From the NCBI GenBank assembly GCA_031296305.1, contig JARLFZ010000026.1:1-42608 (forward strand): a DNA stretch of 42,608 nucleotides, in the 5' to 3' direction. The DNA is from Occallatibacter sp. (GTDB lineage: Bacteria; Acidobacteriota; Terriglobia; Terriglobales; Acidobacteriaceae). The position numbers and the translations under genes were made by a program. This document shows positions 34,239 through 41,978 of the stretch, one piece after another (the stretch's first letter is position 1; every line of letters starts with the position of its first letter). Below the pieces are notes generated by a model. That model made no database searches and was not told the origin of the DNA. It saw only the letters and a program-made list of their open reading frames with translations.

Positions 34239-35487
34239 GGGCAGATTGGGACTGGTAGCCGCGCTGCTTTTCGCGCTGGCGGCATGGAACCATGGGAAGG
34301 TCGTCAAGGCCGCCGGCGGGCCGGAAGAAAGCGCGAGCGGCCCCTACCGCGTGCTGGCTCCCATTGAGAGCGGCAACCTGCTTTTGTTCCCTGTGGTGCG
34401 GACAGATGAAAAATCTACGATGGAAACTCCGTTCGTTACTCTCGACGAGGGCCTGACGAGCGGCGAAGTGGAAGTGACCGAAGCTGGACGCGCGCGCGGG
34501 CTGGTGAGGCGGAGGGGCGGGGTAGAACCGCCGAACTCCGATCGTGGCGACGAAGTGAACACGCTGGTCCTGGTGAATCACTCCAAGCGGCCTTTGCTGC
34601 TGCTGGCGGGCGAGGTGGTCACGGGTGGCAAGCAGGACCGCATTGTCGCCAAAGACCGCATCGTTCAAGCCAACGGGGACCCAATCGATCTCTCGGTTTT
34701 CTGCATTGAGCCAGGGCGCTGGACGGAAAGTTCGCCTGTCTTCGGCGCGTCAGACAAGTCGGCCTCTCACAGCTTCATGGTTCAGCCCGAAGTGCGCGAG
34801 CGCGCCATGGTCGAGCGGGACCAACAGCAGGTGTGGGACTCGGTGCATGGCACGATGTCGAAGATGGAGGCGGCTGCGGCTCCGCCGAGGCCCGCTTCAT
34901 CCAGCGGGGGCGGGCCTATGAACGAGGCTGAGCCGTCCATGCCGCTTCCCACCACGAGCTACGCCAAAATGATGGAGAATCCTGCCATCAGCCAGAAGGT
35001 GGATGAGGCTGCCGCACCGTTAATGAAGGCGCGCGAAGAGGTGCTGGCGAAGCTGCGCGACGAGCACGCGGTGGGCGTGGTGGTGGCCGTGCGCGGTGAG
35101 ATCGTCTGGGCCGACCTCTTTGCTTCGACCGATCTGCTGGCGCGGTACTGGACCAAGCTGGTCCGCTCCTACGCGGCGGAGAGCCTGACCGAAGGCGACA
35201 ATCACGCCGCACCCAGCGTCGTCGATGCACAGCACTTCCTCGACATGCCTTCAGGCGGAACGGAAAACAGCGAGGGTGATGTGGGCATCTATCGCTATCG
35301 CGAGCTGAAAAGCGGGAACGCTGAGACCTTCGTGCTGGAATCCCTGTTGCCCGGCACGGGGTACGACGTGCACATCAGCAAAATGAAGCTGATCGAGGAA
35401 GCTCATCATGTCCGCAAGCCGCACCCCATGGTCCGGCCGCACCCGATCTACGAACCGCAGAACTACTACCCGGATGTCGTCCGTTGA
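34192..35487 (+). CDS. Secreted DUF6569-family protein
   Basis: A 431-residue protein from the first ATG of a tandem repeat (34192); 34210 and 34228 give 425 and 419 residues. After a basic start and a hydrophobic segment (LGLVAALLFALAAW) it is probably exported. The body contains VLAPIESGNLLLFPVV, LVLVNHSKRPLLLLAGEVVTGGKQDRIVAKDRIV and SVFCIEPGRWTE, which match the DUF6569 domain. The middle has a Pro/Ser/Gly-rich linker. The function is unknown. It is divergent from the sigma factor gene, so it could be one of that factor's targets. Confidence 0.75.
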   Translation: MKKTRVMKKTRAMKNLGRLGLVAALLFALAAWNHGKVVKAAGGPEESASGPYRVLAPIESGNLLLFPVVRTDEKSTMETPFVTLDEGLTSGEVEVTEAGRARGLVRRRGGVEPPNSDRGDEVNTLVLVNHSKRPLLLLAGEVVTGGKQDRIVAKDRIVQANGDPIDLSVFCIEPGRWTESSPVFGASDKSASHSFMVQPEVRERAMVERDQQQVWDSVHGTMSKMEAAAAPPRPASSSGGGPMNEAEPSMPLPTTSYAKMMENPAISQKVDEAAAPLMKAREEVLAKLRDEHAVGVVVAVRGEIVWADLFASTDLLARYWTKLVRSYAAESLTEGDNHAAPSVVDAQHFLDMPSGGTENSEGDVGIYRYRELKSGNAETFVLESLLPGTGYDVHISKMKLIEEAHHVRKPHPMVRPHPIYEPQNYYPDVVR

Positions 35488-35493
35488 CGGGCA

Positions 35494-37197
35494 TCACGCC
35501 TTCTGCCGCGCACGCGCCACGCGCGGCGCGGCGATGAGCGTGAAGGCAAGCAGAAAAATGGCAGCGGCAATGTAGGCCAGATGGCCGTGGCGCAAATCTT
35601 CGGTGATCAACTTGACTGCGACCAGCGCGATGGCCGCGTAGCCCAGCCGCGTCAGCTCCCGGCGCTGCCGGTGTGCGCCGCCAGAGACCAGCGCCAGCGC
35701 CGCCGCGCACAGCGTCACGGTACGGATTAACGCGAGGTGATGTGCGGCGGGCATCACGCGCAGCGAAACGAGCGCAATGAGCCCGTCGACGAGCAGTGCC
35801 GTTACGGCGCCAGCAGCCAGGGCGGCAAAGCCGAGACGCAGCGCTTGTGGAATCCATCGTTCAGCTTCGCGCTGCTGAACGAGCGCATAGCACAGCACCG
35901 CGCACATCGCGATCAGCCACACGCCCACGGCCGGTGCGCCGCTCGGCGTACCCACGAGGGCACTCGCCAGAAAAGTAAGCAGCCCCGAAGCCGCCGCAGC
36001 GGCCAGCAGAAATAGCATTCCGTAGAACTCAAAAACTGTCCAACGCTCCCGCCTGCTCAAACCCATTGCCGCCAGCGCAGCCGCGCCCAGCAGCGGGATC
36101 AAAATCACCGGCGGCAGACACAGGAAGCTCCCGGCGAGGAGCAGCGCCGCGCCCCACCCAGCAAAGACGGTCGTGTTGCGCCGGTCGGGTGCGCGTGCGA
36201 AAACTGTGAAGACCATGACGTAACACACGGGGGAAAGAGCCAGGCATGCCACGCCAAGAATTGCCAATCCGGCCGGCTGACCGAAATCCGCCAGGCTGAC
36301 TGAAGCGAGCAGAAACGCAAGGACGGCTTGAATGATCGCGAAAACTGCGATGGGCCGCGCGCGAAGAACCGTTTTGACGCCCACACTCGCCGCATACAGG
36401 GCAAACACCGCGATGCCGGGAGCGAGCAGCGCGCCGCGGCTCAGTGCCGGGTAACCCTCGTGACCAGTCTGTCCGGCGAAATAGACGTAGATGAGAATCC
36501 AGATGGCTGCGTCGGCGGCCAGCGCGACCAGCGCGCAAACCTCGGGCACGCGATCGCATCCCGGCACAAACTCGCAAACCGCGCCGAGAATCAGCAGCAC
36601 CACGATGAAGGGCAGAAGAACGTGCGAAGCGATGGCCAGCGCCAGCGCCAGCGCGGCTGCAGCGGCGCACGCCACGCGCACGACGGGCTTGAGATCGCGC
36701 GGCGTGAAGGCGGCCAGAGCGAAGGCCGTAAGGCCAAAGACGCAGACCACTACCGCGGCGGCAGCAGCGGGCAACACATTGAAGCGCAGGGTCAGCTCCC
36801 AAAGCATGGGAGCCAGGATGAGCGCCGAGGTGCCGGCGTAGATGGAGCTGGTGGAGCGCGGTCCGCCGCGCAACCGCGCCGCCCAGACCAGCCACAGGAA
36901 TGCGTACGCGATGCCGGCAGCGGCGACGATCAGGCGCGGAAAAGCGCTGGTCTCCTCGACGGCACGCAACACATACGCGCCCGCAATGCCCAGCAGAGCT
37001 TTGCCCAGCACCGGGAAGAGATTCCCCGGCTGCGCGGGAGGTTCTACTGCTGCGGACGCGGCGACGAGCGCCGATTCAACTTCCGCTAATGGATGCGGCC
37101 AATCAGCTGCGAGCGGGTGCTCAAGGGTATCGACACGCCGTTCCAGTGCTTCCAGGCGATTTCTAAGTCGCTCGAATTCGTCGGGAAGATCGTTCAT
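35494..37197 (-). CDS. Polytopic membrane protein with N-terminal coiled coil (DUF2339-like)
   Basis: A 567-residue protein. The first roughly 45 residues (FERLRNRLEALERRVDTLEHPLA) form a coiled coil, followed by about 16 hydrophobic helices. The overall plan resembles DUF2339 proteins, but no decisive motif was seen. The function is unknown. The gene starts 34 nt downstream of the NrfD stop on the same strand and could be the last gene of that operon. It ends 6 nt from the DUF6569 gene, which converges on it. Confidence 0.7.
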   Translation of the reverse strand: MNDLPDEFERLRNRLEALERRVDTLEHPLAADWPHPLAEVESALVAASAAVEPPAQPGNLFPVLGKALLGIAGAYVLRAVEETSAFPRLIVAAAGIAYAFLWLVWAARLRGGPRSTSSIYAGTSALILAPMLWELTLRFNVLPAAAAAVVVCVFGLTAFALAAFTPRDLKPVVRVACAAAAALALALAIASHVLLPFIVVLLILGAVCEFVPGCDRVPEVCALVALAADAAIWILIYVYFAGQTGHEGYPALSRGALLAPGIAVFALYAASVGVKTVLRARPIAVFAIIQAVLAFLLASVSLADFGQPAGLAILGVACLALSPVCYVMVFTVFARAPDRRNTTVFAGWGAALLLAGSFLCLPPVILIPLLGAAALAAMGLSRRERWTVFEFYGMLFLLAAAAASGLLTFLASALVGTPSGAPAVGVWLIAMCAVLCYALVQQREAERWIPQALRLGFAALAAGAVTALLVDGLIALVSLRVMPAAHHLALIRTVTLCAAALALVSGGAHRQRRELTRLGYAAIALVAVKLITEDLRHGHLAYIAAAIFLLAFTLIAAPRVARARQKA

Positions 37198-37230
37198 CAT
37201 GCACGCCCGATCCTTCGCGGGATCCCGAAC

Positions 37231-38415
37231 TTAGTCGCCTGCCGCGGCCTGGTGTAGGCCCTTCTCAGGCCACGGAGGCAGCAGCTTGACCAGCACCCAG
37301 AGGAAGAGCAGGGGCAGAACGCACAACCCGACGGCTGCCAGCAGGCCCTCGCGCGTCACCAGCTCCATCTTGTAGGTCGTGTACCCAAGAAAGCTCTTCG
37401 AGAACAGTTGGCCGCCGATCACCACGTTCCAGCGCATGGCAAACACGCTGATCATGATCAACGATCCGCAAATGACGTAAATCCGCTTGCGCACAGTTGC
37501 GGTGAGGTTGTTCTTCCAGACCTGCGTGATGAAAAGCAGTGTCAACGGTACGAGCGTGCCGAGGATGATCTGGAGCACAATCTGCGAGAAAAAGAGTTTG
37601 GTGTGGACCATGAAATCCAGACTGCGGAACGACTCATCGGCCTCGTAAATGCGATGAATCAGGTCCAGCATCTCCAGGCTGAAGTCAATAATGAAGATAT
37701 AGAACATGTACATCGCGATGGTGTCCACGCAGCGCATGTCGATGGCGAGCTTGCGCAGCTTTGTGGTGGCCATGTAAATCAGCATGACCGCGGCAACGCC
37801 CGACACCATGGCCGAAAAGATGAACACCACGGGCATGAGCGGCGACGACCACCAGGGATTGGCCTTGATCGATCCGAAGATGAATCCCACGTAGCCGTGC
37901 AACATAAATGCCGAAGGAATGCCGATCAGCGTAACGATCCAGCCCACCTTGTCGTCGATGTGCAGTGCGCGTTCGCTTATGTTGCTCGAGCCCAGCGTCA
38001 TGATCTTGTAGATCACGCGCAACAGGCCCTTCGACTGCTGCGAGAGAATCACGATTTCACGGCGGTAGTCGAGCCAGATCTCGAAGACCAGCACCGCCAT
38101 CAGGTACCAGAGATAGACGTAGCCGAACATGGCCATGGCCGAAGTGGCGTGCGGCGTGAAGTACATCTCCGGCGAGCGCTCGGGATGGCCCAGGTGGAGT
38201 TGCAGGGGCAGTGGCGCGTCGAGCAGAAACGCCAGCGCCGTCAGCAGCGCCAAGCGGTAGGTCGGCTTCACCGCTTCCACGCGGAACACGCGCTCCAGCG
38301 ACGCCAGAATGAATGCGCCCGCCACCAATCCCGTGATGAACGGGTACAAAACGATCAAGATGCTCCACTGCAGAGCATATTCGTTCGGATACATGAAGCC
38401 CACAACGCCGTTCAT
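37231..38415 (-). CDS. nrfD: NrfD/PsrC-family quinol oxidoreductase membrane subunit
   Basis: A 394-residue inner-membrane protein with about 9-10 helices that exchanges electrons with the quinone pool. Typical NrfD features are WSILIVLYPFITGLVAGAFILASLERVF at helix 1, HLGHPERSPEMYFTPHATSAMAMFGYVY and GWIVTLIGIPSAFMLHGYVGFIFGSIKANPWWSSPLMPVVFIFSAM. With the upstream Fe-S protein and tetrahaem cytochrome it forms a quinol-cytochrome electron-transfer module. AGGAG lies 8 nt before the ATG at 38415, inside heptamer-type repeats. No molybdopterin subunit is present in the window. Confidence 0.92.
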   Translation of the reverse strand: MNGVVGFMYPNEYALQWSILIVLYPFITGLVAGAFILASLERVFRVEAVKPTYRLALLTALAFLLDAPLPLQLHLGHPERSPEMYFTPHATSAMAMFGYVYLWYLMAVLVFEIWLDYRREIVILSQQSKGLLRVIYKIMTLGSSNISERALHIDDKVGWIVTLIGIPSAFMLHGYVGFIFGSIKANPWWSSPLMPVVFIFSAMVSGVAAVMLIYMATTKLRKLAIDMRCVDTIAMYMFYIFIIDFSLEMLDLIHRIYEADESFRSLDFMVHTKLFFSQIVLQIILGTLVPLTLLFITQVWKNNLTATVRKRIYVICGSLIMISVFAMRWNVVIGGQLFSKSFLGYTTYKMELVTREGLLAAVGLCVLPLLFLWVLVKLLPPWPEKGLHQAAAGD

Positions 38416-38421
38416 AAATAC

Positions 38422-38442
38422 AGCTCCTGGCTACTAGCTCCT
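38422..38442 (-). repeat. Half-element of heptamer repeat in Fe-S/nrfD spacer
   Basis: Read on the - strand, AGGAGCT, AGTAGCC, AGGAGCT follow in exact 7-nt phase between the Fe-S gene stop and the nrfD start. The proximal copy supplies the nrfD Shine-Dalgarno AGGAG. A matching opposite arm is not convincing. It is the only sign of the YAG-heptamer scheme outside the ribosomal operon. Confidence 0.6.
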
Positions 38443-38504
38443 GCCTCGTCGTGATCGTTCCGACCGCATCAGCTATTCGCTTTCTTGTTCCTTTGTTACC
38501 TGCT

Positions 38505-39236
38505 CTACCGCACCGATCCATCCAGTCCGTAGTAATACGCCTTGGCGCCTGTCGCCATCTGCGGCTTCAACACCTCGACGGGATGCGTCTTCAGGAACTC
38601 GTGAATCGGGTCGTTAGGATTCTTCAAATCGGCCAACTGCCGCGCTCCCGTGGGGCAGGCCTCGCAACACGCGGTGGTCAGCCCTTTGGTGATGCGGTGA
38701 TAGCACAACGTGCATTTATCGGCCACGTGCTTGGTGGGATGCAGATAGCGGCAGCCATACGGGCAGGCCTGCACGCAATACCCGCAACCCAGACAGTAGG
38801 TTTGATCTATCAGCACCACGCCGTCGGGACTCACAAACGTTGCGCCCACCGGGCACACCTGCGTGCAGGGCGAATCGGCGCAGTGGTTGCACATCTTGGG
38901 CACGAAAAAGTACTTGCCTGCGTCCTCCTGGGCTACCGGAAATCCCTCCTTGCCGCCGTCGGGTGAGATCACCTCGGGCGTGGTCATTTCCGTGTCCGTA
39001 ACGTGATAGCGCTCCACCCAGGTGCGGAAATTGCCATCGGGTACATCGTTTTCCGTCTGACAGGCGCGGACGCAATTGCCGCAGCCGATGCACTTGGGAA
39101 TGTTGATGAGCATGCCCCACCAGTGCTCGCTCATCTGGTAATTGGGCGAAGCCTCGGGCTCGCCGGCCTCCACATATTTCCAGGCCACGGCCGCCGCCGG
39201 CAAAAGAATCAGCATATGACGCCGGCTGATGTTCAT
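38505..39236 (-). CDS. Four-cluster Fe-S protein (NrfC/DsrO/HybA-like), Tat-type signal
   Basis: A 243-residue electron-transfer protein. The N-terminus (NISRRHMLILLPAAAVAWKYVEA) has twin arginines and a hydrophobic stretch, fitting a Tat signal or anchor, so it probably acts outside the membrane. Four cysteine sets follow: CIGCGNCVRAC, CNHC..CTQVC, CLGCGYCVQAC and CTLC..CCEAC, giving four [4Fe-4S] clusters as in NrfC-type partners of NrfD. The start overlaps the cytochrome stop by 4 nt. Confidence 0.93.
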   Translation of the reverse strand: MNISRRHMLILLPAAAVAWKYVEAGEPEASPNYQMSEHWWGMLINIPKCIGCGNCVRACQTENDVPDGNFRTWVERYHVTDTEMTTPEVISPDGGKEGFPVAQEDAGKYFFVPKMCNHCADSPCTQVCPVGATFVSPDGVVLIDQTYCLGCGYCVQACPYGCRYLHPTKHVADKCTLCYHRITKGLTTACCEACPTGARQLADLKNPNDPIHEFLKTHPVEVLKPQMATGAKAYYYGLDGSVR

Positions 39237-39817
39237 TTCGCACCTCCTGCCGCTGGGCTCGCGCTCGTATCTGAACCGATCGCCGGGCTATGGGGGTTAT
39301 GGCAGGTTTCGCAGGGAACTCCGCCCATGTGTTGTGTCGGGTCCACCTGCGGAAAGCCCTTGGGCTTGGCTGCACTAGCCGTGTGGCAGCGTGCGCAGAG
39401 CACCAAAGTGTCCGGCTTCACCGGCGTCACTGTTGCCGGGTCGTCGGCATGGAGAAGGATAGGAGGAGCGGGCGGAGGTGGGGGAACGATCAGGGCTACG
39501 AAACGTTCGTAGAGGTTCCCCTTCGGCGGCGGCGGCGCAGGCAGATTCTGATAAAGCGCACCGTGGCACGCCTCGCAATTCACATGCGCATGCGCGCCTT
39601 TGGTTTTGGTATCGGCAATATCCGAGTGGCAGCCCTCGCATGTTTGGTGCCCGGCAAACTTCACCGGGTGCTGGGCGATCTCTCCGATCGCCGCTCCGCG
39701 ATAGTGCCCATATTGCCCGAAGGTTTTTGGAACCACGTAGCCGCGCACCACCAGAAACACGAGGAACGCGACGACAAAGAGCCCCGCAAACCGGAAAAGA
39801 TGTCCTGCATCCTTCAT
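39233..39817 (-). CDS. Membrane-anchored tetrahaem cytochrome c
   Basis: A 194-residue protein with an N-terminal hydrophobic anchor (residues 9-30) and four haem c sites, CxxCH at residues 60, 81, 141 and 169. A Pro-rich linker of about 25 residues lies between sites 2 and 3. It is the first gene of the three-gene module and passes electrons between the Fe-S/NrfD subunits and periplasmic acceptors. A CRP-type palindrome lies about 110 nt upstream of the ATG at 39817. The direction of electron flow is not shown by sequence. Confidence 0.93.
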   Translation of the reverse strand: MKDAGHLFRFAGLFVVAFLVFLVVRGYVVPKTFGQYGHYRGAAIGEIAQHPVKFAGHQTCEGCHSDIADTKTKGAHAHVNCEACHGALYQNLPAPPPPKGNLYERFVALIVPPPPPAPPILLHADDPATVTPVKPDTLVLCARCHTASAAKPKGFPQVDPTQHMGGVPCETCHNPHSPAIGSDTSASPAAGGAK

Positions 39818-39925
39818 GAAACGCTATCTCCGTACAGCCAGTGCCAGGAGTGGCCTTTGTGATCAGCCGTGTGATCTGGCGCACTCCCGACAACTCCAAA
39901 ATTAGGCCCATGGCGCGAGACTGTA

Positions 39926-39962
39926 TGTGAGATAGCTCACAATCTGATGTGACAAGATGCAC
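39926..39962 (-). promoter_or_regulatory. CRP/FNR-type binding site(s) upstream of the cytochrome module
   Basis: TGTGAGATAGCTCACA at 39926-39941 matches TGTGA-N6-TCACA exactly. A second half-site TGTGA lies at 39948, 22 bp away (two helix turns). Further TGTGA words lie at 39858 and 39870. If the palindrome centre is -41.5 for the - strand operon, the -10 falls on TAATTT (39904-39899), a class II arrangement. The regulator is not in the window. Confidence 0.65.
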
Positions 39963-40025
39963 GCGGATCGATTGAGGATGGGGTCGCAGGTTCTTTGGAA
40001 TGAACAAGTGCGGCGGAATTGCCGT

Positions 40026-40127
40026 TCAGTGAGCGGTTGTGATGGCCAAATGCGGCGATTGGTCGCCCGTCCCGATCCGCTTAATGGTGAGCACGGTGAT
40101 GTCGTCGTCCTGGCCGAAGCGATACGA
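40026..40127 (-). pseudogene. C-terminal remnant of a SpoIIE/PP2C-type phosphatase gene
   Basis: Read on the - strand, this stretch encodes YRFGQDDDITVLTIKRIG followed by about 15 residues and a TGA stop at 40028-40026. The D-D-D-I-T-V motif with a preceding FGQ is the usual last strand of SpoIIE-domain serine phosphatases (RsbU type). Only about 35 codons remain and no start is available, because folD begins at 40144 on the opposite strand. It looks like a deletion scar, and there is no evidence that it is expressed. Confidence 0.55.
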
Positions 40128-40143
40128 TGAATCTGGAGGCAGG

Positions 40144-41058
40144 ATGGCAAGAATTCTCGACGGCGCGGCGTTTGCCGCCGCCATCAAGCAGGAAGTAGCC
40201 GCGGAAGTGGGCGAGCTGGCCGCGCGCGGCGTGCGTCCGGGGCTGGCTGCGGTGCTGGTGGGTCACGTGGCGGCTTCGGAGATTTACGTCCGCAGCAAAG
40301 TGCAGGCCTGCGCCGAACTGGGACTCTATAGCGATCTGATCACGCCGCCCGCCGACGTCAGCACTGCAGACTTGCTCGCGCTTGTCGACGAGCTCAACGC
40401 GCGCGACGACATCGACGGCATTCTCATCCAGTTGCCTCTACCGCCTCACATTGACTCCAAAAGGCTGCTGGAAGCAATCGATCCCGCCAAGGATGTGGAC
40501 GGCTTTCATCCCGTGAATGCGGGACGGCTGCTTGCCGGCCGCCCGGCGCTTGTGCCCTGCACACCCGCCGGTGTGATTGAGATTCTCAAGCGCAGCCAGA
40601 TTCCCATCGCCGGTCAGCACGCGGTAGTGGTAGGCCGCAGCGACATTGTGGGCAAGCCCGTGGCGATTCTGCTGCTCCACGAAAACGCGACGGTGACAAT
40701 TTGCCACTCGAAGACGCGCGACCTGCCAGCCATCACAAAACAGGCTGACATTCTCATCGCCGCCATCGGCAGCCCCGGCTTCATCACGCCGGAGATGATT
40801 ACTTCCGGCGCCACGCTCATCGACGTTGGAATTAACCGCCTCAGCACGCGCGAAGAATTTGATCGCTTCTTCAAGGGCGACGCCAAGCGCGAGGCAGCCT
40901 TCGCGAAGCGCGGATCCGTCATCGTCGGCGATATCGATCCCAGGGCCTTCGAGCTTTCCGGCGCCTACACGCCCGTGCCCGGCGGCGTTGGCTTGCTGAC
41001 GATCGCCATGTTGATGTCCAACACCGTGCGCGCCGCCAAATTACGGGGGGGATTGTGA
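40144..41058 (+). CDS. folD: Bifunctional methylenetetrahydrofolate dehydrogenase/cyclohydrolase
   Basis: Interconverts 5,10-methylene-, methenyl- and 10-formyl-tetrahydrofolate with NADP+ in the cytoplasm. The 304-residue product has the catalytic Lys in SEIYVRSKVQACAELG, the active-site ILIQLPLPPHID and KDVDGFHPVNAG, the substrate loop PCTPAGVIEIL, the nucleotide-binding VVVGRSDIVGKPVA and the C-terminal PVPGGVGLLTIAML. GGAGG lies 4 nt before the ATG at 40144; longer in-frame readings cover the phosphatase remnant and are rejected. It stands alone between oppositely oriented genes. Confidence 0.97.
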   Translation: MARILDGAAFAAAIKQEVAAEVGELAARGVRPGLAAVLVGHVAASEIYVRSKVQACAELGLYSDLITPPADVSTADLLALVDELNARDDIDGILIQLPLPPHIDSKRLLEAIDPAKDVDGFHPVNAGRLLAGRPALVPCTPAGVIEILKRSQIPIAGQHAVVVGRSDIVGKPVAILLLHENATVTICHSKTRDLPAITKQADILIAAIGSPGFITPEMITSGATLIDVGINRLSTREEFDRFFKGDAKREAAFAKRGSVIVGDIDPRAFELSGAYTPVPGGVGLLTIAMLMSNTVRAAKLRGGL

Positions 41059-41132
41059 CGCTTGGAGTCGCTTGACGCCATGGCGGTGCGGATGGCCCGC
41101 GGCTTGCGTCTTCGGTGAATCCAACTCTTCTC

Positions 41133-41978
41133 CTACTCCGGCTTCGATGCGCTCGCGCCTTTGAGTAGGTGGTAGAGGTCTCCAACCCTCTCATCGATAT
41201 CGTTGAGTTTTTTCGACAAGCCCTGGATCTCCGTCTCGGAGCGGCGATTGACGTCGAAGTCCAGCTCGCTGCGCAACCGGTCCTTTGTGTCCTGCCGATT
41301 TTGGCTCATCATGATCACCGGCGCCTGGATGGCTGCGAGCATGGAGAGAAACAGGTTGAGCAGGATAAACGGATACGGATCCCAGGCCTTTCCCTGGAGC
41401 AAGATGTTGATCGCTGTGTAAACCGTCAGAATGACGGCGAACAGAATGATGAACGTCCACGATCCGCCAAACCCGGCGACAGCATCGGCGATGCGCTCTC
41501 CAAATGTCTCTTGCTTCTCGATGATCTCGTTCGCATTGCGCATGGCGCGCAGCCGCACCAACTGTTGTGTCGCATGAAGCTGGTGGCCGAGAGTTGTCAA
41601 CAGGTCCATGCCCGCGTCGGGTTTCCGCTGAATCAGCACCGCGATATCGCTTCGCGATACTTCAATGCAAGCGCACTCCTCCAGCGCAACTGCGCTGGTC
41701 TGATGCGGCGTTTGCTCCAACATTGACGCGAAGCCGAAGAAATCGTTCTTCCCCGGCTCATCGACAATCACCTCCTGCTGGTCCTCGTCTACGGTTGTCA
41801 CCTGCACCGAGCCCGAGATCAGCACGTAAGCCTGTGCGGCCGGATCTCCGGCCTTGTAGATGCGCTCGCGCGGCGCAAACTTCTTCATTTCCACCTGCCC
41901 GGCAAGGATTGCGGTTTCGTCATCGTCGAGCAGGGAAAACAACGGGACACTTTTAAGCACTTCCGAGCTGCAAGTCAT
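41133..41978 (-). CDS. Cyclic-nucleotide-binding domain fused to DUF1003 membrane domain
   Basis: A 281-residue protein. Residues 1-125 form a CNB (cNMP-binding) domain (VPLFSLLDDDETAILAGQVEMKKFAPRERIYKAGDPAAQAYVLISGSVQV, then DFFGFASMLEQ). After a helix at about 145-165 comes DUF1003 with two membrane helices (WTFIILFAVILTVYTAINILL and YPFILLNLFLSMLAAIQAPVIMMSQNR) and a coiled C-terminus. Such fusions are predicted nucleotide-gated or regulatory membrane proteins; activity is not established. GGAGAA precedes the start, and the gene overlaps the outer-membrane gene stop by 4 nt. Confidence 0.9.
   Translation of the reverse strand: MTCSSEVLKSVPLFSLLDDDETAILAGQVEMKKFAPRERIYKAGDPAAQAYVLISGSVQVTTVDEDQQEVIVDEPGKNDFFGFASMLEQTPHQTSAVALEECACIEVSRSDIAVLIQRKPDAGMDLLTTLGHQLHATQQLVRLRAMRNANEIIEKQETFGERIADAVAGFGGSWTFIILFAVILTVYTAINILLQGKAWDPYPFILLNLFLSMLAAIQAPVIMMSQNRQDTKDRLRSELDFDVNRRSETEIQGLSKKLNDIDERVGDLYHLLKGASASKPE

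Larger units (their letters stand above)
39818..40143. other. Divergent intergenic region between cytochrome module and folD
   Basis: These 326 nt contain the CRP/FNR-type sites (39858-39962) and, nearer folD, a short remnant of a phosphatase gene on the - strand (40026-40127). No intact gene was found. Confidence 0.6.

Noticed and set aside
40039..40143. Upstream extension of FolD by 35 codons
   Set aside because: It overlaps the phosphatase remnant on the other strand. GGAGG before the ATG at 40144 gives the family N-terminus.
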